From: Pedobacter miscanthi
GTDB taxonomy: Bacteria > Bacteroidota > Bacteroidia > Sphingobacteriales > Sphingobacteriaceae
Direction: 5' to 3'
NCBI RefSeq assembly: GCF_003315595.1
Contig: NZ_QNQU01000009.1
Span: forward strand, 228,268 to 262,354
DNA: 34,087 nucleotides
In this document: positions 1 through 6,810 of the stretch, piece after piece
Layout: every line of letters begins with the position of its first letter
Position numbering within the stretch: position 1 is the first letter of the stretch
Made by a program: the position numbers and the translations under genes
Notes under the pieces: model-generated
What the model was told of the DNA's origin: nothing
What the model saw: only the letters and a program-made list of their open reading frames with translations
Database searches by the model: none

Positions 1-432
1 CTCTTTCAGTGATTTTGAGATCAACAATTGGTCGCCATCGCTAAAAAAGAAATTGGTATAGTTGTTATCGGCTTCGCACCTTATAATTTCTTCAGGACTA
101 ACATACCTGATTTCGTTCTGCTGTGGCAATGCAATCCGGCCATTTACCTTAACATCTTCTTTTTTATCAACCTTTTCCTCTACAGTCGGATTTTGATAGG
201 CCGTGGGCGGAGTAAAATTTATAGCAACGTTATTAGGTGCTATTTGAGGCTGTGAACGGCTTTTTTTGATCAAATAGTAGATCAGCATAATCACTCCAAA
301 AATGAAAGCTAAAAACAAAATGCCCACTACTAAAAGTATAATTATTTCGGCCGTGCCCAACATAGCGGCACGAGCAATCTGAATGCCAAATACAAGTATA
401 AAAATCAACCCAAAAATTATTCTATTTCTCAT
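1..432 (-). CDS. Membrane-anchored LytTR DNA-binding protein, cut by the window edge
   Basis: The reading frame opens with ATG at 432 and stays open for 144 codons to base 1, so the C-terminus is missing. Residues 1-22 form a hydrophobic signal-like helix and about 27-52 a second membrane helix followed by lysines. A Pro/Asn-rich charged linker runs to about residue 95. From there the sequence (RIALPQQNEIRYV, then RCEADNNYT and LLISKSLKE) closely matches the LytTR domain of the response regulator encoded at 843-1586. It is therefore probably a transcription regulator tethered to the inner membrane without a receiver domain. Its ATG overlaps the end of the upstream 64-residue membrane protein by 11 bases, suggesting translational coupling. 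Its N-terminus resembles that small protein. Membrane attachment and the DNA-binding fold are well supported; the signal and the targets are unknown. Confidence 0.8.
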   Translation of the reverse strand, partial: MRNRIIFGLIFILVFGIQIARAAMLGTAEIIILLVVGILFLAFIFGVIMLIYYLIKKSRSQPQIAPNNVAINFTPPTAYQNPTVEEKVDKKEDVKVNGRIALPQQNEIRYVSPEEIIRCEADNNYTNFFFSDGDQLLISKSLKE

Positions 433-616
433 TTTTAGTAGTCTTCGTCTTTTTAATTAAATGTAAACATAATAAAACAAAACCGGTCACGCCAGCAATT
501 GCAATAAAGCCTACAATCAACAGAATAATCAGTTCAGGCGCACCGATAGTGACGGCGTGGGCTACCTGAATTCCAAAAGAAATAACAAAAAAGAATAAGA
601 TTAATAACTGTTTCAT
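422..616 (-). CDS. Small two-helix membrane protein (64 aa)
   Basis: A 64-residue protein starting with ATG at 616. A signal-like N-terminal hydrophobic stretch ends near HAVT. A second helix (about residues 27-52, rich in Ile, Val, Gly and Leu) is followed by a short basic tail. It aligns along its length with the first 57 residues of the membrane LytTR protein encoded just downstream: both have FGIQ-A-A, a Gly-x-x-Glu-Ile/Leu-Ile-Ile-Leu core, and end in LIKK. The two genes overlap (ATGAGAAATAG), so they are probably co-translated. No enzymatic motif is visible. It may be a partner or modulator of the membrane LytTR protein, or a leftover of a duplication in which one copy gained a LytTR domain. 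The ORF is well supported because of this paralogy; the function is not known. Confidence 0.65.
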   Translation of the reverse strand: MKQLLILFFFVISFGIQVAHAVTIGAPELIILLIVGFIAIAGVTGFVLLCLHLIKKTKTTKNEK

Positions 617-753
617 GTTGATTGTTTTAAATGTTTAACGAAAGTAGTTAAGCGCTATACATTTAAAAACCAACATTGAGGATCGAGCAGGTTTTGATGA
701 GGATTAAAGGTTAAGCCTTTAGAATTAGTTATTGAAACCCAGTTTTTCTACAC

Positions 754-770
754 TAAACCTCGCAGGTTTA
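754..770. repeat. Short palindromic hairpin (REP-like) in the gap after the LytTR regulator
   Basis: TAAACCT (754-760), a CGC loop, then AGGTTTA (764-770) form a 7-bp perfect hairpin in the 226-bp gap 617-842, which has no convincing ORF. A second small palindrome (AAAGG-TTAAG-CCTTT) lies at 704-718. No T-run follows the hairpin in the direction of the upstream gene, so it is more like a dispersed REP-type repeat than an intrinsic terminator. A genome-wide copy count was not possible here. Confidence 0.45.
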
Positions 771-842
771 ATTCGAGTATTAATTTTTTTATCGCCCTCA
801 TTGATGGCTTCGCCGTTTAAAAACCTATGGGATTTGAAATAA

Positions 843-1586
843 CTACTTTCCCAACATTTCTTTTACCATTTCCCTGTTCGGTTTACTAACCGGAATTTTA
901 TCGCCATTATCCATTAGCAGCGTTCCGCCATCTTCTTTTAACCAGCTCTTTACAAATTTTGGGTTTATGAGATGGCTTTGGTGCGCACGAACAAAGCCCT
1001 GGGGTTTAAGCAGATCGGAATATTCTTTTAGCGGTTTCGAAATCAGGATTTTATCGCCATTGCTTAAAAAGAAAAAAGTATAGGTATTATCGGCTACGCA
1101 ACGCACAATATCATTAACCGATACGTAGCGGATTTCGTGCTGCTGGGGCAGAGCAATTTTCGGACTGCCGGGTTCACTCTTTTTAATCTGGCTCAATAGA
1201 AAATTGAGCTGTTCACCATTTATTTTATTCCTGAACCTGATTTCTGCTTTTTCTACCGCTGCTTTCAACTCTTCGGGGTCTACAGGTTTGAGCAGATAAT
1301 CCAATGCCGCAAATTTTACCGCCTGAATACCATAATTATCATAAGCGGTTACAAATACCACTTCAAAAGTTTTCTCATTTAGCAGATTTAACAGGTCGAA
1401 ACCCGTTCTTTTACCCATCTGGATATCCAGAAAAAGTAAATCGGGATGATGTAGGGTAACCTGAACTAAAGCCTCATCGACGTTGCTTGCACTTGCCACT
1501 ACTTTAATATCAGGGCAATGTTTATGAAGTAAAATCTTAAGATTTTCTAAGTTGGCTACTTCATCATCTACTAAAATTGCCCGCAT
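843..1586 (-). CDS. LytTR-family response regulator
   Basis: A 247-residue response regulator. The receiver domain (about 1-120) has the acidic pair D7-D8, phospho-acceptor D54 in LLFLDIQM, T80 and K100 in DYLLKPVDP. After a linker, a LytTR DNA-binding domain covers about 145-245 (IALPQQHEIRYVS, RAHQSHLINPKFV, IPVSKPNREMV). The length is typical of the family. Its ATG lies one base after the stop codon of the sensor kinase at 1588-3261, so the two form one operon and a cognate pair. In Bacteroidota such pairs usually respond to envelope or nutrient signals and act as transcription activators; the specific target is not visible here. The LytTR domain closely resembles that of the membrane protein at 1-432, so the two may recognise similar DNA sites (inference). 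Confidence 0.93.
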   Translation of the reverse strand: MRAILVDDEVANLENLKILLHKHCPDIKVVASASNVDEALVQVTLHHPDLLFLDIQMGKRTGFDLLNLLNEKTFEVVFVTAYDNYGIQAVKFAALDYLLKPVDPEELKAAVEKAEIRFRNKINGEQLNFLLSQIKKSEPGSPKIALPQQHEIRYVSVNDIVRCVADNTYTFFFLSNGDKILISKPLKEYSDLLKPQGFVRAHQSHLINPKFVKSWLKEDGGTLLMDNGDKIPVSKPNREMVKEMLGK

Positions 1587-1587
1587 T

Positions 1588-3261
1588 TTACAACCATTGA
1601 TTAATTGTGACCTGAATTAAAGTTCCTTCTGCATCGGCTTTTATCGCTAATAAAAAAGGAGTTTCCTTATAAATCGAATTCAGTAAAGATATCCTGTTTT
1701 TGGTCAATGCCAAACCCAAACCAGCATAATCTTTTACTGTATCAAAGCCATCGCCATTATCCTTTACACTCAATATCAAGTCTGTCTCCGCTTTTATAAA
1801 ACTGATTTCAATTTTGCCATCATTTCCTTTCTCTGCAATACCGTGTTTTACAGCATTTTCTACAAAGGGCTGTAACAACATCGCGGGGATTTCGATATTC
1901 TCCACATCCAGATCAGGCGAAGCAGTAATATGATACTGAAATCCGAAGCGTAATTGCTCCATTTGCAGATAATCGTCCAATAGGGTCTTCTCTGATGTTA
2001 AACTGATAAGTTCCTTATGGTCCAGTACATTACGGGTTAAGCGCGCAAATTTGGTAAGGTAACGGTTGGCATTATCAATTTCGTTTTTGTTCATCAGGTT
2101 TTGGATACCTGCAAGTGCATTGAACAAGAAGTGTGGATTCAACTGCGAACGAACTGATTCTAATTGCAGTTTGGCAATTTCTTTATCTCTGTGCTGTAAA
2201 GCCAGTTTTTTAGATTCTTTCTTTTTGATGTAGGTTAGGGTCGCACCAAAAATTGCGCCGCCTATCGCACATAATATTAAGCCATAAATAATGAGCTGCT
2301 TTTCGGAAAAAAGCCTGGCTTTCTTTTCAATAATTGTAAACCCAAATGAAGTACCGGGCGGTGTCCAACTTGTACCTCTTGGCAAATCCATTGATCTATA
2401 AATTTCAGGGGCAATCGTAACTAAATATATTCCCGGTTTTTTAAAATACTCGGCGTCGATTATCATATTTGAATTGCGCCAATTATCAGCAGTTAGAACG
2501 GTTTCTTCAGGATAATCACTGCTATACCTCGTTATTTTTAATTTATAAATAAAATCAACCCCTGTATTCATCATTCTTATAGCCATGCTTTTAATACTAT
2601 CGTTAACAACAATGCTATCGCCAGCTTTAAATGGTAACTGTTTAAGAAAAAACGCTTTTCTGCCTTTATTCCTAACCAAATCTATCATTTCTCTAGCGGA
2701 TAAACCCCGTATATTAACTGATGATGAAAGAATAGTTTTATCCAGTATTCTAGGAGTTAAAAGTGGTTTATTATGAATGATTATAGTGTTTACTTTAAAT
2801 TTTTGAGGCAGTTTGTACACTTTTACAGTAATGTTTTTGCCAACAACATTATAATCGCCTAAACTCATTGTGTAGTAACCCGGAAAATCACTTTGGCTAT
2901 TCCATATAAAATTTATCTTGCTTGGAACTGCATCATCGACGAGAAAAACACTATCGTTCTCAATAATCGAATATCTATAATATTTTAAACTGTCTTTATG
3001 AATCCTCATCTCCAGATGTATATTTTCTGCCTGCCCCAGAAAAACATTGTTTTTTAATGGATCGCCTGATTCAAGGTTGCCAATAGAAATCCACTTGGTT
3101 CTTTCATCAATCCGCAGCGATACCGGACAGTTTGAATATGGACTGCTAATGCCATATAACATCGAATTACCATTCGCTTCACTCAAGAAAATGTCCTTTT
3201 TTTCCTGGCCAAATGATTTTAGTGATAAACAAAGAAGAAGTAGGTGAATTATTTTTTTCAT
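1588..3261 (-). CDS. LytS-type sensor histidine kinase (His_kinase family)
   Basis: A 557-residue kinase starting with ATG at 3261. Residues 1-18 look like a signal peptide ending near SFGQ. A periplasmic region of about 300 residues, probably beta-rich and not assigned to a named sensor family, precedes one membrane helix (about 323-345). The cytoplasmic part has the LytS/His_kinase signature: phospho-acceptor H377 in LNPHFLFNAL, then a HATPase_c domain with QPFVENAVKHGI (N box) and KDNGDGFD (G1 box). There is a coiled-coil linker at 348-375. The gene is joined to the LytTR regulator by a one-base gap. The upstream 300 bp (3262-3563) carries an inverted-repeat element rather than another gene. 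The ligand is unknown. Confidence 0.92.
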   Translation of the reverse strand: MKKIIHLLLLCLSLKSFGQEKKDIFLSEANGNSMLYGISSPYSNCPVSLRIDERTKWISIGNLESGDPLKNNVFLGQAENIHLEMRIHKDSLKYYRYSIIENDSVFLVDDAVPSKINFIWNSQSDFPGYYTMSLGDYNVVGKNITVKVYKLPQKFKVNTIIIHNKPLLTPRILDKTILSSSVNIRGLSAREMIDLVRNKGRKAFFLKQLPFKAGDSIVVNDSIKSMAIRMMNTGVDFIYKLKITRYSSDYPEETVLTADNWRNSNMIIDAEYFKKPGIYLVTIAPEIYRSMDLPRGTSWTPPGTSFGFTIIEKKARLFSEKQLIIYGLILCAIGGAIFGATLTYIKKKESKKLALQHRDKEIAKLQLESVRSQLNPHFLFNALAGIQNLMNKNEIDNANRYLTKFARLTRNVLDHKELISLTSEKTLLDDYLQMEQLRFGFQYHITASPDLDVENIEIPAMLLQPFVENAVKHGIAEKGNDGKIEISFIKAETDLILSVKDNGDGFDTVKDYAGLGLALTKNRISLLNSIYKETPFLLAIKADAEGTLIQVTINQWL

Positions 3262-3425
3262 GCGTTTAATTTTTCATAAACATCTTGCAAAAAATCTGCT
3301 TAGGAAATATTAAAACAGGATATGGTTTAGATAAACTAGTAAAAGGTGGGGTTGGAGCAGTATTTATATTGTGGAGGAATGAGGTTTTTTGAATATACTG
3401 CAATTCATATTTATAAAAAGGTTCA

Positions 3426-3538
3426 TCATTGCGAGGCACGGCCTGTTCCGTTTTACGGAAAAGCAATCTTAAATCACATGATAGTGTAGCGATCGTTGTA
3501 AGATTGCTTTGTCGGCTGAGAAAGCCTCCTCGCAATGA
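3426..3538. repeat. 113-bp imperfect inverted-repeat element, class A
   Basis: The outer arms TCATTGCGAGG (3426-3436) and CCTCGCAATGA (3528-3538) are perfect 11-bp inverted repeats. Nested inside are AAAGCAATCTTA (3460-3471) and TAAGATTGCTTT (3499-3510), a 12-bp perfect pair. The whole could fold as one long cruciform or RNA hairpin. It fills much of the 302-bp gap between the kinase gene start and the SUI1-like gene. It has no transposase and looks like a non-autonomous dispersed intergenic repeat of the MITE or REP-pair kind. Apparent ORFs across it are by-products of the symmetry. Confidence 0.75.
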
Positions 3539-3563
3539 CGACTATTTCAGGAGGATATTTCTA

Positions 3564-3914
3564 CTAGCCCCCAGCTTTTTTTACCTTATATCCGTCTTTT
3601 TGCAATATGCCCATTACTTTATCGCGTACATCGCCCTGGATCATAATTTCGCCATCTTTAACCGAGCCACCTACGCCACATTTGGTTTTAAGCATTTTAC
3701 CTAATACCTCCAGATCCTCAGATCTTCCTTTAAAACCTGTAATTAAAGTTACTGCTTTACCACCACGGTTCTTTTTATCGAGCATTACCCTTAAATCCTG
3801 CTGATTGTTGGGCGAGGTAACGGTATCATCAACTTCTTCTTCGTATTCGAATTCGGGATTGGTAGAATACATAATTCCGCCAAGATCGCTTAAACTATTT
3901 TTCTTTGGTTTCAT
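3564..3914 (-). CDS. SUI1/YciH-family translation initiation factor-like protein
   Basis: A 116-residue protein. The first 45 residues are an acidic, flexible tail (EYEEEVDDTV). Residues about 45-114 form the SUI1/eIF1-like domain: KNRGGKAVTLITGF, then LKTKCGVGGSVKDGEI and IQGDVRDKV, which are family hallmarks. Bacterial members (YciH) are thought to act on start-codon selection or initiation under stress; the role in Bacteroidota is not settled. The length fits the family. The ATG at 3914 is the only sensible start. It lies downstream of the broken lipid-kinase gene on the same strand, separated by 170 bp of low-complexity, GGTT/CATT-rich DNA without coding signal, so it is probably transcribed on its own. 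Confidence 0.9.
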   Translation of the reverse strand: MKPKKNSLSDLGGIMYSTNPEFEYEEEVDDTVTSPNNQQDLRVMLDKKNRGGKAVTLITGFKGRSEDLEVLGKMLKTKCGVGGSVKDGEIMIQGDVRDKVMGILQKDGYKVKKAGG

Positions 3915-4084
3915 GTTTTGTAAAAGGGGTTCAAAGGTTAATCGGTTAATTGTTGAAATCGGTTAACTGACTAATGGTTCACTGGCAATTAGTTCATTGG
4001 TCATTCGTCGATCCTTTGTTGATAACTGCAAATTGTAAACTAAAAACTGTTTATTGGTTCATCGCCATCCGCTTAGCGCCCCAC

Positions 4085-4988
4085 TCAGGGAACAATTACT
4101 TTTAATGAGAGTGGATTTACTACCGCGTGGATCTCAGTTCCCATTTGTAAAGGTTCGCCATCCACATGTACGGCTCCTTCTTTCTCCCTAATAATTTTAA
4201 TATTTTTCCCTTTGATAATTTCAATCATATCTGATGTTTCGGCCTTGCCCCTCAACATTATATAACCCAAAACAGGTAATTTTATTATCGGAAAAGGTTT
4301 AATGATGCAAACATCCAGCAAGCCATCTTTTACCGAGGCATTGGGTGCAATGTAAACATCGTTACCATACTGCGATGAATTGGCAATACTGATCGCAAAA
4401 GCTCTTCGGCTATATTCAGTTCCATCAATATTAAGCTGATAGGTTTGAGGTTTGTAGTTAAAAACCTCTTTAAAACCCAGTTTTACATAGCCCGATAAGC
4501 CACGTTTTTTATCTTTCGAAAAAACAGAACTTAAATGGGCATCAAATCCCATCCCCGCCAGGTTAAAAAAAACATTTGTTGTTAAACTCGGCGGTATCAA
4601 TCTCATCAATTTTAAAATTATTGATGATGGACAGTGCGTACCTTAAATTTTTAGAAATATTTAAAAACCGGGCCAGTCCATTTCCCGATCCCAACGGCAA
4701 AACACCCAAAATTTTATTGTGCTTTAATACTTTGCCCGCCACTTCATTAATGGTGCCATCGCCACCTGCAGCAACAATTACATCAAAATTTTTAGTTGCG
4801 GCTTCGTCGGCAAGTTCACTGGCGTGACCAACATATTCGCTAAAAACAAAATTCGGACTAAACTTTTCCTTATCCAGGTATTTATCGATAAAATCGGGGA
4901 TACGCAGCTTCCCCCTCCCACCAGAGATAGGATTAATGATAAAGAGGATATTGATCTTTGTGTGCAAAGTGTAAGAATGAATGCACAA
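4085..4988 (-). pseudogene. YegS/DgkB-type lipid (diacylglycerol) kinase, frameshifted in a T8 run
   Basis: Two overlapping frames together make one YegS/DAGK-family kinase of about 300 residues, the usual length. The N-terminal part (frame ending near 4563) has the nucleotide-binding motifs NPISGGRG, AAGGDGTINE and LPLGSGNGLAR. The C-terminal part (to 4085) has NLAGMGFDAH, SNSSQYG-like SIANSSQYG and GAVHVDGEPL. The break falls at a homopolymer, A8 on the plus strand at 4565-4572. With one base fewer the frame reads continuously NNKCFFNLAGMG. No ATG is available at the N-terminus: the best starts are TTG at 4988 or, matching a natural start better, TTG at 4965-4967 (M-HTKINILFIINP). The cause may be a true mutation, phase variation or slippage, or a homopolymer sequencing error. 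Apart from the frameshift all motifs are intact, which favours recent damage or error over old decay. Confidence 0.85.
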
Positions 4989-5001
4989 AATAATCTATAA
5001 T

Positions 5002-5031
5002 TTTTGAAATAAAGAAAATATGCTAATTTTG
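5002..5031 (+). promoter_or_regulatory. Bacteroidota-type promoter of metK
   Basis: TTTTG (5002-5006), a 17-base spacer and TAATTTTG (5024-5031) match the Bacteroidota sigma consensus TTTG...TAnnTTTG. The predicted transcription start, a few bases after 5031, falls just before the riboswitch at 5042. The matching positions support each other. Confidence 0.7.
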
Positions 5032-5041
5032 CGACAGTAAA

Positions 5042-5112
5042 AAGTGGATTGATTTGCTATCCCGACACCTCGGGACCGGATTGCAACCACTTAAAAAAAT
5101 TGCTAATGCCTC
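5042..5112 (+). promoter_or_regulatory. SAM-II-type (SAM-alpha) riboswitch in the metK leader
   Basis: Stem P1 is AAGTGG (5042-5047) with CCACTT (5087-5092). The loop has the conserved GATTTG (5051-5056) and TTGCA (5081-5085), and GCTAA (5102-5106) follows an A-rich linker, as in SAM-II aptamers. GATT (5079-5082) can pair with AATT (5098-5101) to give the expected pseudoknot (with one G-U). Unusually, the loop contains an extra perfect hairpin CCCGA-CACC-TCGGG (5061-5074). The aptamer lies between a good promoter and metK, so SAM feedback on SAM synthetase expression is the natural role. The 78 bases from aptamer to start codon show no clear intrinsic terminator; how binding is transmitted is not visible. 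Confidence 0.75.
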
Positions 5113-5190
5113 CTTTCAATCATTTAACCACCTGTTTCCAAGGGGTTTGGCAATTATAAATTTGTTTATTTATCATTAATTATTTAATAA

Positions 5191-6441
5191 ATGTCATATT
5201 TATTTACATCAGAATCTGTTTCTGAAGGTCACCCAGATAAAATCGCCGATCAAATTTCGGATGCATTAATTGATAACTTTTTGGCTTTCGATCCGGAATC
5301 AAAGGTAGCTTGCGAAACTTTGGTTACTACCGGGCAGGTTATTTTGGCGGGTGAAGTAAAGTCTAAAACATATTTAGATGTACAACAAATTGCACGTGAT
5401 GTGATCAAAAAAATTGGTTACACCAAAAGCGAATACATGTTTGAGGCTAACTCTTGTGGTATTTTATCGGCTATACACGAGCAATCGCAGGATATTAACC
5501 AGGGTGTAGACAGAAGCAATAAAGAAGATCAGGGTGCCGGCGATCAGGGGATGATGTTCGGTTACGCTACTAACGAAACCGAAGATTACATGCCTTTGGC
5601 ATTAAATCTTTCGCATAAATTATTACAGGAACTTGCAGTTTTACGTCGCGAGAACAACGAAATTAAATACCTGCGTCCTGATGCAAAAAGCCAGGTTACG
5701 TTAGAGTATGATGATAACAACAAACCGGTTCGCATTGATGCTATCGTAATTTCTACGCAGCACGATGATTTTGATGAAGAAACTGCAATGCTGGCTAAAA
5801 TCAAAACCGACCTGGTTAACATTTTAATCCCAAGAATTATCAAAAGCAATCCGCAATATGCGCATTTGTTTAGCGATAAAATCGAATACCACATTAACCC
5901 AACTGGTAAATTTGTAATTGGCGGCCCGCATGGCGATACCGGCTTAACCGGCAGAAAAATCATTGTAGATACTTACGGTGGTAAAGGTGCCCACGGTGGT
6001 GGTGCTTTCTCGGGTAAAGATCCAAGTAAAGTAGATAGAAGTGCTGCTTATGCTACACGCCACATCGCTAAAAATTTAGTGGCCGCAGGTATTGCCGACG
6101 AAATTCTGGTTCAGGTATCGTATGCTATCGGTGTTGCAAAACCAATGGGTATTTACATCAACACTTACGGAACAGGTAAAGTGGGTAAAACTGATGGCGA
6201 GATTGCTAAAATTGTTGAATCGATTTTTGATATGCGCCCTTATTTTATTGAGCAACGTTTAAAATTAAGAAACCCGATTTATAGCGAAACTGCTGCTTAC
6301 GGACACATGGGCCGCACGCCAGAAACGGTTACCAAAACTTTCAGAACACCAAACGGTGAAGAAAAAACGGTTTCGGTTGATCTGTTTACCTGGGAGAAAT
6401 TAGATTACGTAGACCAGGTTAAAGCTGCTTTCGGTATTTAA
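5191..6441 (+). CDS. metK: S-adenosylmethionine synthetase
   Basis: A 416-residue methionine adenosyltransferase, which makes SAM from methionine and ATP in the cytoplasm. Family motifs are all present: [18 protein letters not shown] near the N-terminus, [26 protein letters not shown], and the glycine-rich P-loop-like [19 protein letters not shown]. The length is slightly above the E. coli enzyme but normal for Bacteroidota. It starts with ATG at 5191 and has its own promoter, a SAM-II-like leader and its own terminator, so it forms a single-gene transcription unit. Feedback by SAM is strongly suggested by the leader. Confidence 0.98.
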   Translation: MSYLFTSESVSEGHPDKIADQISDALIDNFLAFDPESKVACETLVTTGQVILAGEVKSKTYLDVQQIARDVIKKIGYTKSEYMFEANSCGILSAIHEQSQDINQGVDRSNKEDQGAGDQGMMFGYATNETEDYMPLALNLSHKLLQELAVLRRENNEIKYLRPDAKSQVTLEYDDNNKPVRIDAIVISTQHDDFDEETAMLAKIKTDLVNILIPRIIKSNPQYAHLFSDKIEYHINPTGKFVIGGPHGDTGLTGRKIIVDTYGGKGAHGGGAFSGKDPSKVDRSAAYATRHIAKNLVAAGIADEILVQVSYAIGVAKPMGIYINTYGTGKVGKTDGEIAKIVESIFDMRPYFIEQRLKLRNPIYSETAAYGHMGRTPETVTKTFRTPNGEEKTVSVDLFTWEKLDYVDQVKAAFGI

Positions 6442-6460
6442 TTTTTAAATAAATTTATAG

Positions 6461-6499
6461 AAAAGGCGTTTTGCAATGTTGCAGAACGCCTTTTTTTTT
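6461..6499 (+). terminator. Intrinsic terminator of metK
   Basis: AAGGCGTT (6463-6470) pairs with AACGCCTT (6485-6492). An inner TGCAA/TTGCA pairing extends the stem and a run of T follows to 6499. It lies 20 bp after the metK stop codon. Confidence 0.9.
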
Positions 6500-6503
6500 G
6501 CAA

Positions 6504-6551
6504 AACTCACGAAGTGTGCACGGGTCAATGCAATGGCAGACTTCGTAAGTT
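6504..6551. repeat. Inverted repeat AACTCACGAAGT...ACTTCGTAAGTT
   Basis: The 12-base arms at 6504-6515 and 6540-6551 match at 11 of 12 positions and enclose a 24-base loop. It is the first element in a 310-bp stretch (6500-6810) that holds no gene but many small hairpins. Between it and 6710 there is only low-complexity DNA with a weak CCCG/CGGG-bounded segment (about 6607-6654). Confidence 0.5.
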
Positions 6552-6711
6552 GAGATAAGCTCTTTTTTTGAAAAGCAGGTTTTTTTGCTCATCGGTTCCG
6601 AAAGTCCCGCCATGCGCTTTACCTCACTGCGTTCGGTGTACGCTACTGTCGGGTTTATTTAACTAAGGTATATGGTTCTTGGAGTTAAAAAACCCTGCGC
6701 TAAACTTACGA

Positions 6712-6806
6712 AATTGGCTTGAGCCATGTTAAAAACACGAAACGTTCCTATGGAACGAAAACGCCAATCTACAATTGGCTACCTATGAAGCGTTCCTACG
6801 GAACGC
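6712..6806. repeat. Cluster of four short REP-like hairpins
   Basis: Four perfect small hairpins follow each other: TGGC-TTGA-GCCA (6715-6726), CGTTCC-TAT-GGAACG (6743-6757), GCCAAT-CTACA-ATTGGC (6763-6779), and GCGTTCC-TAC-GGAACGC (6790-6806). The second and fourth are near-identical in their arms. They end 4 bp before the stop codon of the convergent peptide exporter gene. The arrangement resembles REP doublets mobilised in trans by REP-associated (TnpA_REP) transposases; none is in this window. The last hairpins could also stabilise the 3' end of the exporter mRNA. Confidence 0.65.
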
Positions 6807-6810
6807 CTTG

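Noticed and set aside
28..255. 75-residue plus-strand ORF at the left edge
   Set aside because: It is antisense to the clear LytTR coding sequence on the minus strand and begins with a TTG; no family resemblance.
3266..3535. 89-residue minus-strand ORF upstream of the LytS-type kinase
   Set aside because: It runs through the inverted-repeat element at 3426-3538; its composition (CDLRLLFRKTEQAVPRNDE) is what such repeats give by chance. The plus-strand ORF at 3429-3704 has the same origin and overlaps the SUI1-like gene.
4085..4609. Second half of the lipid kinase as a separate 174-residue gene
   Set aside because: Its first 15 residues are the out-of-frame reading of the kinase middle; from NLAGMGFDAH onward it is simply the rest of the same protein.
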